A stretch of DNA of 64,000 nt from Rhizobium leguminosarum bv. trifolii WSM2297 (GCF_000271845.1 NZ_JH719393.1:1456442-1520441), one strand, 5' to 3'; shown: positions 18,828 through 28,241, counted from the first letter of the stretch. The notes: a model not told the origin generated them from the sequence alone. Program-made: numbers and translations.

Positions 18828-20351
18828 ATGCCGATCCATAAGCAGCTTCTTCGACATGCAACGGAAAGGCCGGATAAGCCGGCCCTGCTGATCGATGGCC
18901 GTTCCCGGAGCTATGGCGAACTCAATGGGCGCGCCAAGGCGCTTTACCGCTTTCTCCGGCAACTGCCGGGCTCGAACCGCCGCAGGCTCGATCTGCCCGG
19001 CGTCGACAAACTTGCGGCCCTCAGTCTCGGCAACCATATCGGCTTTGCCGAATATTTTCTCGCCGCCACCGCCTCGCCGAATGCCTGCGCGGTGATCGAC
19101 CCGATGATGCCGCCGGAACGGATCGAGCGCATCATCGAGCGCCTGGCCCCTGACGTGCTTGTCGTCGACGACGATGCGAGCCCAAGCGCCGCGATCGGCC
19201 GCAGGCTCGGCGTTCCCGTCATCACCGCCGGAGCGGAGCCCTTCGATCTCACCGAGACGGAAGGCGACCTGCCTGATGATGCCGAGGGCATCTTCCTGAT
19301 CGGCTTTACCTCAGGCACCACCGCCGAGCCGAAAGCCTATTATCGCTCGCGCGAGCAGTGGCGCCGGAGCCTCGATCGCGGCCGTGCAGTTTTCGAACTC
19401 GAAGACGCCCCGTCCACCATGTGCCCGGGCGCCCTGGCGCATGGGCTGGCGCTTTACGCCCTGGTCGAAGCTCTGGATGCGGGCGGCACCTTCCATTCGG
19501 TGAGAAAATGGGATCCGGCTGCCGTCGCCCGCATTCTCTCCGCCGAAGAGATCGAACGGCTGGTTGCCGTGCCGACGCACATCGCCGGCATATCAAGGGC
19601 CTCAGCCGCCGAACCGGCGCTGACTGCCCTGCGCGACGTCCTGACTGCCGGCGCCAAGTTGGACGTGAACGGCGTCGAATCCATGCGCCGCCTTTTTCCG
19701 AATGCCCGCATCCGCGAATATTACGGCGCATCCGAGATCGGCTTCATGACCGTCTCGACGCTGGTCGGCGGCGCGCGCGATTTTCCGATCGATCGGGTGG
19801 GGCAGGCCTATCCCGGCGTCGAGATTTCCATTCGCGATCCTGACGGAAACGACGTCGGGACCGATGTGCCTGGCACCATTTTCGTCAGGAGCGATCTGAT
19901 CGCCGACGGTTATCTCTGGGGCGACGACGGCCAGGCGTTCCGGGTCAGCGAGGCAGGTGCGACAGTCGGAGATCTCGGCGAACTCGACGAAAACGGCATG
20001 CTGCGGGTGATCGGCCGGGCAGGCGGTATGATGATATCGGGCGGCAACAACGTCTATCCCGCCGAAGTCGAGAGTGCCTTGAAGGCCTGCCCCGGCGTCG
20101 AGGACGCCGTCGTCTTCGGGCTGCCGGATGCGTATTATGGCCAGCGGATCGTGGCGGTCGTCTCGGGAGACGCGTCAGACACAAAAATGCTGGCCGACCA
20201 TTGCGCCCGGCAGCTCGCCAGGTTCAAGATCCCCAGGCAATTCTACCATATCGCCTCCTGGCCGATGACGAGCAGCGGCAAGATTTCCAGGGGGCAGGTG
20301 GAAGCGGCGGTCATTTCGGGAGACGGTCTTGTCCTACGCCTATCAGCCTGA
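18828..20351 (+). CDS. AMP-forming acyl-CoA synthetase
   Basis: 507-aa ANL-superfamily ligase that should activate a carboxylic acid as acyl-adenylate and then acyl-CoA. It shows the P-loop IGFTSGTTAEPKAYY, the YYGASEIGF motif, GDLGELDENGMLRVIGRAGGMMISGGNNVYPAEVE hinge region, and the catalytic Lys in SSGKISRGQ near the C-terminus. Chain-length or aryl preference cannot be read from sequence. Its last 23 bases overlap the thiolase start. An AMP-ligase paired with a thiolase recalls the Bacillus yhfT-yhfS pair, a loose analogy only. Confidence 0.88.
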   Translation: MPIHKQLLRHATERPDKPALLIDGRSRSYGELNGRAKALYRFLRQLPGSNRRRLDLPGVDKLAALSLGNHIGFAEYFLAATASPNACAVIDPMMPPERIERIIERLAPDVLVVDDDASPSAAIGRRLGVPVITAGAEPFDLTETEGDLPDDAEGIFLIGFTSGTTAEPKAYYRSREQWRRSLDRGRAVFELEDAPSTMCPGALAHGLALYALVEALDAGGTFHSVRKWDPAAVARILSAEEIERLVAVPTHIAGISRASAAEPALTALRDVLTAGAKLDVNGVESMRRLFPNARIREYYGASEIGFMTVSTLVGGARDFPIDRVGQAYPGVEISIRDPDGNDVGTDVPGTIFVRSDLIADGYLWGDDGQAFRVSEAGATVGDLGELDENGMLRVIGRAGGMMISGGNNVYPAEVESALKACPGVEDAVVFGLPDAYYGQRIVAVVSGDASDTKMLADHCARQLARFKIPRQFYHIASWPMTSSGKISRGQVEAAVISGDGLVLRLSA

Positions 20352-21528
20352 CGAGGATTGGCAGCCGGTCGTGGTTGCCGCTTACCGCACCCCGATCGGC
20401 CGGGCCTTCGGATCGCTTTCGACGGTTGCAGCCGAAGACCTGCTTGCGCCGATCATCCGCCGGATCGTCGCCGAAACGGGCATTGCGCCCGAAGCCATAG
20501 ACGACGTCATGGTCGGCAATGCCGCCGGCGGCGGCGGCAATATCGGGCGGCTGGCGGCCCTTGCCGCCGGCTTGCCGATGGCGGTTCCCGGTGTCGCCAT
20601 CGACCGGCAATGCGGTTCCGGCCTGGAAGCGATCATCATGGCTGCCCGCCTGATCCAGGCGAAAGCCGGCGCGTGTTTCCTTGCCGGCGGCGTCGAGAGC
20701 GTCAGCACCGCGCCATGGCGCGTCGAACAGCCGAAAGCCAATGGGGCGCTGCCGCGCTTTTATGGCCGCGCCCGGTTTTCCCCTGAAACGGTGGGCGATC
20801 CCGATATGGGCATTGCCGCCGAAAACGTCGCCCGTCAATTCGGCATCACACGCCAGAGACAGGACGAGTTGGCGCTCCGCAGCCACCGGCTCGCCGTCGC
20901 GGCCGCCGAGACGGGCCTGTTTCGACCCGAGATCGTCGAAATCGCCACCGGCCACGGACTGGTCGAGCGGGACGAATGCCCGCGCCCTACGACATCGATT
21001 GAAGCATTGGCAAATCTCCGGCCCGTCTTCCTGGCCGACGGTTCGGTCACGGCAGGCAATGCCTGTCCTGTCAATGACGGCGCCTGCCTGGTGCTCGTCA
21101 TCAGCCGCGGCATGGCCAGAAGCCTCGGCATCGAAAAAGGCCTCGCCTTCATCGACAGCGCCGCCGCCGGTGTCGATCCCAACCTGCTCGGCATCGGCCC
21201 GGTGGCTTCGACCAGGAAGCTCATGCAGCGTCAACCCGGGCTCTCGCTTTTCAGCCTCGATGCCATCGAGTTCAACGAGGCTTTCGCCGCCCAGGTCCTG
21301 GCCTCGCTCGATCAGCTGGATATCTCAGCCGATGCAGTCAACAGCGAGGGCGGCGCCATCGCGCTCGGCCATCCGTTCGGGGCATCAGGCGCAATTCTCG
21401 TTACCCGGCTATATAGTCAACTGGTCCGCGGCGACAGCTGGTCACCCGCCGCGACCGGCCTCGCCATGATCGGCACAGGCGGCGGCATCGGATTGACGGC
21501 GCTGTTCGAGGCCGTTCACCTTTCTTGA
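20329..21528 (+). CDS. Thiolase family protein with an altered active site
   Basis: 399-aa thiolase-fold protein. The nucleophile Cys95 (DRQCGSGLEA), Asn316 (NEAFAAQ) and His348 (LGHPFGASGA) are present. The C-terminal acid/base Cys of thiolases, normally in a GLATxCxGGG context, is replaced: the sequence reads GLAMIGTGGG, with Gly382 at that position. Classical biosynthetic or degradative thiolysis may thus be impaired, or another residue substitutes. It starts with TTG inside the end of the ligase gene, implying translational coupling. The product could be a specialised Claisen-type enzyme acting with the adjacent thioesterase and ligase. Confidence 0.85.
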   Translation: MSYAYQPDEDWQPVVVAAYRTPIGRAFGSLSTVAAEDLLAPIIRRIVAETGIAPEAIDDVMVGNAAGGGGNIGRLAALAAGLPMAVPGVAIDRQCGSGLEAIIMAARLIQAKAGACFLAGGVESVSTAPWRVEQPKANGALPRFYGRARFSPETVGDPDMGIAAENVARQFGITRQRQDELALRSHRLAVAAAETGLFRPEIVEIATGHGLVERDECPRPTTSIEALANLRPVFLADGSVTAGNACPVNDGACLVLVISRGMARSLGIEKGLAFIDSAAAGVDPNLLGIGPVASTRKLMQRQPGLSLFSLDAIEFNEAFAAQVLASLDQLDISADAVNSEGGAIALGHPFGASGAILVTRLYSQLVRGDSWSPAATGLAMIGTGGGIGLTALFEAVHLS

Positions 21529-22083
21529 AAAGACGGCCCGCCTTCGCTTTCACTGCGCTCGGACCCGAAAGCCGCCCTCACCCTAACCTGACCAGGATCG
21601 AGCTACGGGCCTCGACCCGTCCTTCGGACCCCCGTAAAAACGGGGGGAGCGGACGTGCCACACGCAACGTCGAGATGGAGGAAGCCGGCGCAGCGGCCCC
21701 TTTACGGGAAGAAGTGCCGGCAGGCTGATTGGGGGGCTGGCCAGCGGTCCCCTCGGCCGGCATGTGCGAAGAAGCAGCAGCTTGCCGTAAGGGTCGGTTC
21801 GGCCGATTCCGGATGACGCAAAATCCCCTCCATTCCGCAAGACGCTTCGATCGCAGGGCGAGCCGCCCTACTGCTTTGGCATAGGACGACAGCGACCGAG
21901 GGAGAATGGTTCAGGCTCACGATCCGGCGCATTCTGCTGTCCATCGGCTGCGGCAGGCCGCGCGGAAAATCCCGCGTGGGCCTCCCCATACCGATGAAAT
22001 CGCTTGCCTCGCCGAGGCAAGCGATTTCGGCAGCCACCTCAGGTCAACAGAGGAAATCCTCGTAAAGGACAAGGAGACTACCC
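21529..22083. other. Gene-free spacer with repeat-like sequence
   Basis: 555 bp with no convincing coding sequence on either strand. Its left half (21570-21730) resembles degenerate rhizobial intergenic repeats, including a small hairpin CCCCGTaaaaACGGGG. Its right half holds the 33-bp palindrome listed separately and AAGGAGA just before the next gene. Confidence 0.5.
21996..22028. repeat. 33-bp perfect palindrome
   Basis: Arms GAAATCGCTTGCCTCG and CGAGGCAAGCGATTTC separated by one C, with no mismatch. It ends 55 bp before the NmrA-like gene. There is no T-tract, so it is not a standard terminator. It might be an operator or a 5'-UTR hairpin. Confidence 0.8.
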
Positions 22084-22848
22084 ATGAAGATCGTCATTAT
22101 CGGCGGCACCGGCCTGATCGGCTCGAAGACCGTGGAGAGATTGCGCAACAAGGGACACGATGTGCTGGCGGCATCGCCGAATTCCGGCGTCGACACGATC
22201 ACCGGTAAGGGCCTGACGGAGGCGCTTACAGGCGCTGAGGTGGTGCTCGATCTCGCCAACTCGCCCTCCTTCGAGGACAAGGCGGTGCTGGAATTCTTCC
22301 AGACCTCGGGCCGCAATCTGCTCAAGGCAGCGACTGCGGCCGGCGTCAAGCATCACATCGCGCTGTCGATCGTCGGCATGGAGCGGCTGCAGGGCAGCGG
22401 CTATATGCGCGCCAAGATGGCCCAGGAAGAGCTGATCAAGGCTTCTGGCATCCCCTATACCATCGTGCATTCCACACAGTTTCACGAATTCATTGCCGGC
22501 ATCGCGCAGTCAGGCACCGTCGGCCAGACCGTGCGTCTTTCGCCGGCCTATGTGCAGCCAATCGCCTCCGATGACGTCGCCGACGTTATGGCCGAGGTGG
22601 CGATCGCCGCACCCGTGAACGGCACGATCGAGATCGGCGGGCCGGAGAAAATCCGCCTCACCGACATCGTCACGCGCCTCCTGAAAGCGACGAACGATCC
22701 GCGCCAGGTGATCGCCGATCCCCACGCCCGCTATTTCGGCGTCGAGCTTGAGGATAACTCGCTGGTAACGGGGCCGCAGGCGCGGCTCGGCCGGATCCGC
22801 TTCGACGATTGGCTGAGCCGGCAGCCGCCGCAGAAAAAGAGCGCCTAG
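22084..22848 (+). CDS. NmrA-like NAD(P)-binding protein
   Basis: 254-aa atypical short-chain dehydrogenase. The N-terminal dinucleotide-binding motif is IIGGTGLIGSKTVERL, with S-P-N replacing an acidic residue after beta-2, favouring NADP(H). A HHIALSIVGMERL segment and YMRAKMAQEELI take the place of the usual YxxxK catalytic motif. Such proteins act as quinone reductases or redox sensors (QOR2/NmrA group). The stop TAG is also the first triplet of the interspersed element that follows. A secreted cupin gene lies 138 bp downstream on the same strand. Confidence 0.85.
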   Translation: MKIVIIGGTGLIGSKTVERLRNKGHDVLAASPNSGVDTITGKGLTEALTGAEVVLDLANSPSFEDKAVLEFFQTSGRNLLKAATAAGVKHHIALSIVGMERLQGSGYMRAKMAQEELIKASGIPYTIVHSTQFHEFIAGIAQSGTVGQTVRLSPAYVQPIASDDVADVMAEVAIAAPVNGTIEIGGPEKIRLTDIVTRLLKATNDPRQVIADPHARYFGVELEDNSLVTGPQARLGRIRFDDWLSRQPPQKKSA

Positions 22849-22944
22849 AGCAATTCCAGGAAAAGTGCGAAGCGGTTTTCCGTCCGGAATTGCGTAAAAA
22901 CAAAAGCTTAAAGCGGTTCTGCGCTTCCGTGAAACCTGAACCGC
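22846..22944 (+). repeat. Interspersed rhizobial element 'TAGAGCAATTCC', copy A
   Basis: About 99 bp starting TAGAGCAATTCCAGG and ending in a hairpin-forming AGCGGTTCTGC...GTGAAACCTGAACCGC. It matches the inverted copy at 44596-44696. Its first three bases are the stop codon of the preceding gene. Confidence 0.8.
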
Positions 22945-22986
22945 GCTAGCGGCGAGACCACGTCCCATCAACACAGGAGACCAGAT

Positions 22987-23400
22987 ATGCTCAGAAAAAT
23001 GATCTCGGCGGCCGCGCTCGGCATTGTCCTTGCCGCCGGCACTCAGGCTCAGGCTGCAGGCGGCGACGCCAAGGTTCGCGTCGTTTTCGACCAGAAGCTT
23101 CCCAATGTTCCCGGCAAGAGCATGCGGGCGGTGCTCGTCGAATATGGGCCCGGCGGCTCGTCGCCCGGCCATACGCACCCGGCCTCGGCTTTCATCTACG
23201 CCACCGTTCTCGAAGGGGCGATCACCAGCAAGGTCAATGACGGGCCGGAGAAGGTCTATAAGGCCGGCGAAAGCTTTCCCGAATTTCCGGGCGACCATCA
23301 TGCCGTCAGCAAGAATGCCAGCAAGACAAAGCCGGCTCGCCTGCTTGCGGTCTTCGTGCTGAATACCGACGAGACGGAACTGACGACCGACGACAAGTGA
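22987..23400 (+). CDS. Secreted cupin-domain protein
   Basis: 137-aa small cupin with an N-terminal signal peptide (MLRKMISAAALGIVLAAGTQ, cleavage near AQA-AGG), so probably periplasmic. The first cupin motif SPGHTHPASAFIYATVLEG supplies two His and possibly Glu for metal; the second is EFPGDHHAVSKNAS. Related proteins are annotated only as cupins. CAGGAGA precedes the ATG. It may be co-transcribed with the NmrA-like gene, though the repeat between them could separate the messages. Confidence 0.83.
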   Translation: MLRKMISAAALGIVLAAGTQAQAAGGDAKVRVVFDQKLPNVPGKSMRAVLVEYGPGGSSPGHTHPASAFIYATVLEGAITSKVNDGPEKVYKAGESFPEFPGDHHAVSKNASKTKPARLLAVFVLNTDETELTTDDK

Positions 23401-23448
23401 CGTTACCCACGATGCCCGGCGCCGCCGGGCATCGATTTCCCCGCCGTG

Positions 23449-24732
23449 TCAGGCCGCCTGCAGCGCCATTTCCAGGTCGGCGATCAGATCGTCCGGATGT
23501 TCGATGCCGATCGACAGACGGATCGTCGATTCCAGCACGCCGATGCGCTGGCGGACATCGGCGGGCACGCCGGAATGTGTCATGGCGGCCGGGTGGCTCG
23601 CCAGCGATTCCGTACCTCCCAGGCTGACCGCCAGTTTGAACACCTGCAGCGCATTCAGGAATTTGAACGAGGCCGGCTGGCCGCCGCGGATGTCGAAGGA
23701 GAAGGTGGAGCCGGCGCCGGTGCATTGCGCGGCAAAGGTCCGGCCGGCCGGCGAGTCCGGATCGTGATAAGGCAGGTAGTGAACCTTCTCGACCTTCGGA
23801 TGATCGCGCAGAAAATCGGCGACGGCCCGCGCATTGCTGTTTGCCCGCTCCATGCGCAGCTGCAGCGTTTCCAGCGAGCGGCCGAGCATCCAGCAGGAAT
23901 GCGGATCGAGCTGCGTGCCGATCGCCCCGCGCAGCGCCTTGACCTGCTTGACGATGGCCTTGCGGCCGAGAACGGCGCCGGCGATCAGGTCGGAATGGCC
24001 GCCGACATATTTCGTCAGCGAATAGAGCGAGATATCGGCGCCGTGTTCGATCGGCCGCTGGAAGACCGGGCCGAGCAGGGTATTGTCGCAGACGACGATC
24101 GGCGTATGCCCCTGCTTTGCGCCGATCGCGTCGGCTATGCGCCGGATCATCGCAACATCGACCAGGCCGTTGGTCGGATTGGCGGGCGTCTCGATCAGGA
24201 TGACGGAAACGCGGCCCTTGGCCATCGCCTCTTCCGCCGCCTTCTGCACCGAGTCTTCGCTGACGCCGTCGCCAAAGCCGATGGCGGCGACGCCAAGGTT
24301 CAGGAAGGTCTTGGCCAGCAATGTTTCCGTTCCCCCGTAAAGTGGCTGCGAATGCAGCACCGCATCGCCCGGCCTGACGAAGGCCAGCAGGGTGGTGGCG
24401 ATCGCCGCCATGCCGGATGAGAAAAGCACGCCGCTTTCCGTCCGCTCATAGACGGCCAGCCTGTCCTCGACGATCTCGCTGTTGGGGTGGTTGAAGCGTG
24501 AATAGACGAGACCCGCGCCTTTCCCCGCCGGCGGTTCGCGGCGGCCCGAAACGTAGTCGAAAAAGTCGCGGCCATCCTCGGCCGAATTGAACACGAAGGT
24601 GGAGGTGAGGAATACCGGCGGTTTGACCGCCCCTTCCGAGAGTTCGGGATCGTAGCCGTAATTCAGCATCTGCGTTTCGGGATGCAGTGCATGATTGCCG
24701 ATATGCGTTTTGGAAGGATGCGGGGCCGTCAT
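23449..24732 (-). CDS. Cystathionine gamma-synthase / methionine gamma-lyase family PLP enzyme
   Basis: 427-aa PLP-dependent transsulfuration enzyme (Cys_Met_Meta_PP). The PLP lysine lies in [12 protein letters not shown]. Upstream are the cofactor loop SSGMAAI and the Tyr-Arg pair YSRFNHPN, and [15 protein letters not shown] residues ([11 protein letters not shown]) bind the phosphate/ring; VCDNTLL holds the ring-pairing Asp. Substrate may be O-succinyl/acetyl-homoserine or methionine; sequence alone does not decide. Monocistronic, ending 48 bp from the convergent cupin gene. Confidence 0.88.
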   Translation of the reverse strand: MTAPHPSKTHIGNHALHPETQMLNYGYDPELSEGAVKPPVFLTSTFVFNSAEDGRDFFDYVSGRREPPAGKGAGLVYSRFNHPNSEIVEDRLAVYERTESGVLFSSGMAAIATTLLAFVRPGDAVLHSQPLYGGTETLLAKTFLNLGVAAIGFGDGVSEDSVQKAAEEAMAKGRVSVILIETPANPTNGLVDVAMIRRIADAIGAKQGHTPIVVCDNTLLGPVFQRPIEHGADISLYSLTKYVGGHSDLIAGAVLGRKAIVKQVKALRGAIGTQLDPHSCWMLGRSLETLQLRMERANSNARAVADFLRDHPKVEKVHYLPYHDPDSPAGRTFAAQCTGAGSTFSFDIRGGQPASFKFLNALQVFKLAVSLGGTESLASHPAAMTHSGVPADVRQRIGVLESTIRLSIGIEHPDDLIADLEMALQAA

Positions 24733-24819
24733 GATCGTCTCCTCTGTCGGGATTGCCCAAGGGATAAACTACATCAAAACTGCATCAGAGGAGCAGTCAT
24801 CGATGATGCTCCTCAATGA

Positions 24820-25896
24820 TCAGTTGACGGCCTCGCCCAAAGTGTCTGCGACATAGGCGCCGCGCGCACCCATCGGCAGCGGCGTGCCGGTCGTCGTGTC
24901 CCTGGCGGTCTGATGTTCCAGTTCCGCGTTCAGTTCTGCGCCGATGACGAGAATGACGACGGAAAGCCAGATCCAGATGAGGAAGCCGATCAGCGCACCG
25001 AGCGTGCCGTAGGTCGCGTTATAATTGGCGAAATGATCGAGATAGAAAGAGAAGGCAAGCGACATCGCCGCCCAGGCGACCGTCGTCAGAGCAGCACCCC
25101 ACGTCATCCACCGCAGCTTGGCAGGCTCTCGGCTCGGGCCGAAGCGGTAGACGGAGGTCACCGCCACCGCGACGACCAGCAGAAGCAGCGGCCACCGCAG
25201 AAGAAGGGCCATGTGCTCCTTGAACTGATCGAGCCAGAGATACGAGAGGACAACCGGCATGACGCCCACAAGCGCCACCATGACCACCATCAGAAGCATG
25301 GCGCTGAAGGTGAAGCAGAGGCCGACGAGGTTCAACCGAATGAGGCCGCGCTTTTCGTTCTCCTCATAGGCCACATTCATTGCATCGAAGATCGCCAGCG
25401 TGCCGCTATGCGTGCTCCATAGCGCAATGCCGAGACCGACGAAGAAGGTGATGCCGAGCGCACTGTCGCGCTTGCTGACAAGTTCCTTGATCTGATCGGC
25501 CAGAAGGTCGAAGGCCCCCGGCGGCAATAGACCGGCCAGTTCGCGAAGATGCTCGGATATGGTGATCGGATCGGCGATCAGCCCATAGAGAGAGACCAGA
25601 GCGGCCATGGCGGGAAACAGCGCCAGCAGCAGGTAAAAGGTCACACCCGCGGCAATGAGTGTCACCCGGTCGTTCAGGACTTCGTGGTAAAGCCGCCAGA
25701 ACACATCACGAAGCCCGCTGAGCGGAATAGCCTCGGGCACGGCGGCGCTGCGACCATGATCGTCAATTGCGCGGGGTTCGGCGGGCGGGGCCAGCGCATC
25801 GCCCTGCCTTGACTGCATCAGCACAAATGCCCCGATCGCCGCTGCCATCATCGCAGCGGCGATGGACAATCTCTTGAGCGGGAGCGCATCTGCCAT
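24820..25896 (-). CDS. YihY/virulence factor BrkB family membrane protein
   Basis: 358-aa inner-membrane protein of the YihY/BrkB family. It begins with one membrane helix (IAAAMMAAAIGAFVLM), then a Pro/Ala-rich linker and the YihY domain with about six helices, starting LRDVFWRLYHEVLNDRVTLIAAGVTFYLLLALFP. The motif FDAMNVAYEENEKRG is typical. Function is uncertain; the once-proposed RNase BN role belongs to another gene. The N-terminal extra helix is a rhizobial variation. No operon partner is seen. Confidence 0.88.
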   Translation of the reverse strand: MADALPLKRLSIAAAMMAAAIGAFVLMQSRQGDALAPPAEPRAIDDHGRSAAVPEAIPLSGLRDVFWRLYHEVLNDRVTLIAAGVTFYLLLALFPAMAALVSLYGLIADPITISEHLRELAGLLPPGAFDLLADQIKELVSKRDSALGITFFVGLGIALWSTHSGTLAIFDAMNVAYEENEKRGLIRLNLVGLCFTFSAMLLMVVMVALVGVMPVVLSYLWLDQFKEHMALLLRWPLLLLVVAVAVTSVYRFGPSREPAKLRWMTWGAALTTVAWAAMSLAFSFYLDHFANYNATYGTLGALIGFLIWIWLSVVILVIGAELNAELEHQTARDTTTGTPLPMGARGAYVADTLGEAVN

Positions 25897-26499
25897 TACC
25901 CTATCCTCCGATTTGCTGCGTGGATAACGCCGGGTGCCGCAAAAGGATGCAAGCCGTTGCTTTGTCGCGGAGATTCGAAGCGCAGGGGAGGGGAGGCCGC
26001 GGCCATTGAGGGCTGCAGAGCGGAAACCTGGACCGATTACTCAGATCATAATCGTTTGATTTTATTTGATAACTATCCAAATACGGAAACAAAACAGGAC
26101 TTTGGTTTCATCACTGCAGCTTAGGGAATATCTGGACACGACCGCCGGCTCGGCGACTTTGTCGGGCCCCAGCGGCAAATTCGGGCTTCGCGCGATGGGC
26201 AAAACGCGATTTTGCCCCGAATTTCGTCTACCGCCCTAGCTCGGACGTTGGCCATCAAGCACGAAACGATGCCCCCGTATCAATAGCGCCGCGGGAGATA
26301 GCCCACAAGAGGCGCTCGCGCAGTCCACGGCAAACATCGCCCTCAGCGCATCGAAGATAACTTCCAGCTCCACCAGCGCTTCATGCCCCTAGGAACCTCG
26401 AAGAACCAGGCGAGTGCCCCGACGCCCAACGAATGGCCAGCGTTGCGGCGTGTCCTTCGAGGACCGGCCTGGGGCTGCGTACAAGGATTAGGTTCTCTT
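25897..26499. other. Gene-free spacer with a nested hairpin
   Basis: About 600 bp without a supported gene. The first 200 bp are AT-rich. At 26177-26224 nested inverted repeats occur: outer arms AAATTCGGG / CCCGAATTT around inner arms GGGCAAAA / TTTTGCCC. No mobile-element gene is recognised in this part. Confidence 0.5.
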
Positions 26500-26972
26500 G
26501 GAAGCTGTCCGTTGGCGTGACGGGTGGCGCCGGACGAGGCCGAAATCGCCGCAGCTAATGATGAGTGCTGGCGAATTCTGCGTGGCGTTGTCCGCGGACA
26601 ACCACTGACAATCCAGGATTCTCGGCCCACCCCTTGTATGTCTGGTCCCCGCCTGCCTTAAGCACGGCTCAAGCTGCGGCGCACCCTCTCCTCCTCCGTC
26701 ATTCCTTTGCTTGTCACAGGAATCCAGCCGGCTTGCGTCTGCAAGCCGAAAGGACTCTGGAACAAGAGAGCGGATCCAGTGACGTGGCTACAGCAATGCG
26801 GCGACTAGACGGCAAGGCGGCTGCGAATCCTCCGCCGCGTGCACACGCGGCCACTGGATTCCTGTGACGAGCACAGGAATGACGGAGAGTAAGGCTGTGC
26901 CTCGGTTCCGATTCAAGGCTTACCCACCTATCAGAACTTCACCTTAGGCGGCGCGGACAACGATCAGGCCCG
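26500..26972 (+). repeat. Left arm of a large inverted repeat
   Basis: Left arm, matched in inverse orientation by 27712-28214. In outside-to-inside order it holds: a segment with GATGAGTGCTGGCGAATTCT, the 16-bp palindrome GTTGTCCGCGGACAAC (26587-26602), a diverged stretch, a 194-bp MITE-like unit, and an inner segment ending GGCGCGGACAACGATCAG. The inner 24 bases match the other arm perfectly. Confidence 0.75.
26694..26887 (+). mobile_element. MITE-like element, copy 1
   Basis: 194-bp non-coding unit bounded by terminal inverted repeats of about 34 bp (CTCCGTCATTCC... and ...GGAATGACGGAG), with only two mismatches between its ends. Inside are small hairpins such as CCGCGTGcacaCGCGG. A second copy lies inverted at 27793-27987. 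No target-site duplication is clear because the copies sit inside a larger repeat. Confidence 0.72.
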
Positions 26973-27586
26973 CGTCATTCTCCACTCCGCCAGAGCGATG
27001 CGGCCGGCACAGATCCCCCATTTCGACGACGGCCGCATCGCGCTCGCTGCCCTCTTCACTCGACGCCGCCAGCTCGTCGACATGGCGGCTGCGTCGCAAG
27101 CCGTGGCAGCGCTGACCGGCAAGACGCTCGCCGCCCTCATGGCGCAGATCGCCCGCGTCGATGCCGCCATCGCGCTCGCCAGCGAGGCCGAGCCCGACAT
27201 GGCCGCACGCCGCGACCTTCTGCTGACGATCCCGGACATCGGCGAGGTCGGCGCCGCCGTGCTGATCGCCGAACTGCCCGAACTCGCGCCATCGACGACA
27301 AGAAACTCGCAGCCCTCGTCGGCGTCGCCCCTATCGCCCACGACAGCGACACCTGGCGCGGCCGGCGCCATATCGCTGGCGGCCGCGCCACCGTCCGATG
27401 CGCCCTCCACACGGCAACGCTCGCGGCCATCCACTGCAGCCCGGCCATCAAAGCCTTCCACAAACGGCTGCGCGATGCTGGCAATCCGCCCAAGGTCGCC
27501 CTCGTCGCCGCCATGCGAAAATTCATCATCATGATCAACACCATTCTCAAAAGACGAACGCCATGGAACAGCCCCAACAACACGGT
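26955..27586 (+). pseudogene. IS110-family transposase relic
   Basis: Remnant of an IS110-type transposase. The readable part begins in the linker (ARVILHSARAMRPAQIPHFDDGRIALAAL) and passes through the Transposase_20 region LLTIPDIGEVGAAVLIAELPEL. At about 27290 one base is missing, and the frame shifts to IDDKKLAALVGVAPIAHDSD and GRRHIAGGRATVRCALHTA. It ends near AAMRKFIIMINTILK. The whole N-terminal DEDD catalytic domain is absent. So it is both 5'-truncated and frameshifted. It occupies the centre of the large inverted repeat. Confidence 0.88.
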
Positions 27587-27711
27587 TGGTGAGGCGCCCT
27601 ACAGGCGCGCCTGGAAGTGCGAGGCCGGAGCACCGACGACGAAGAATACAACAGGCGGCGTTGGGGCGTGTCCTTCAAGCTTCCGCCCTGTGCACCTCAC
27701 CAGGATGATGA

Positions 27712-28214
27712 CTGATCGTTGTCCGCGCCGCCTAAGCTTCAGCCCTCATAGGTGGGGCAAGCCTTGAATTGGAAACCAGGCACAACCTCACCCTCCGTCA
27801 TTCCTGTGCTCGTCACAGGAATCCAGCAGCCGCGTGTGCACGCGGCGGAAGATTTGGAGCCGTCTCGCCGACTAGTAGGTGCGTTGCTGTAGCCACGTCA
27901 CTAGACCCACTCTTGTTGCTCAAGAGTTCCTTCGGCCTGCAGACGCAAGCCGGCTGGATTCCTGTGACAAGCACAGGAATGACGGAGGAGAGGTTATGCC
28001 GCGCGCTAACGGCCAGCGACGACGTGCAAAGAGTAGGCAGAGAGAACGGAATTGCTAGCAGTTGTCCGCGGACAACAGGCAACCATTCCAGAGCCGCAGC
28101 CGAAGTTGTCCGCGGACAACGCCACGCACAATCCGCCAGCGCCCATCAGAAGCAGCGGCTATTTCGATCCTCCTCCGGCGTCACCGTCACGCCGCCCAGC
28201 AGCCAAGCTTGAAT
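27712..28214 (-). repeat. Right arm of the large inverted repeat
   Basis: Mirror image of 26500-26972: inner CTGATCGTTGTCCGCGCC segment, a 195-bp MITE-like unit, a diverged stretch with an extra copy of GTTGTCCGCGGACAAC (28061-28076), then a further copy at 28105-28120 and the GCGCTGGCGGATTGTG-type outer segment in inverse sense. The arms enclose about 740 bp with the IS110 relic. Confidence 0.75.
27793..27987 (-). mobile_element. MITE-like element, copy 2 (inverted)
   Basis: 195-bp unit with the same CTCCGTCATTCC / GGAATGACGGAG ends as copy 1 and its internal hairpins in reverse order, so it lies in the opposite orientation. It contains no open frame of note. Confidence 0.72.
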
Positions 28215-28236
28215 TCGCCGCATCGCAGCACTACCT
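28208..28236 (+). promoter_or_regulatory. Candidate RpoD promoter of the small RNA
   Basis: CTTGAA (28208-28213), a 17-bp spacer, then CTACCT (28231-28236). This fits the alphaproteobacterial CTTGAC-N17-CTATAT consensus and would start transcription at about 28242-28244, exactly where the first hairpin of the predicted RNA begins. Confidence 0.55.
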
Positions 28237-28241
28237 CATGG

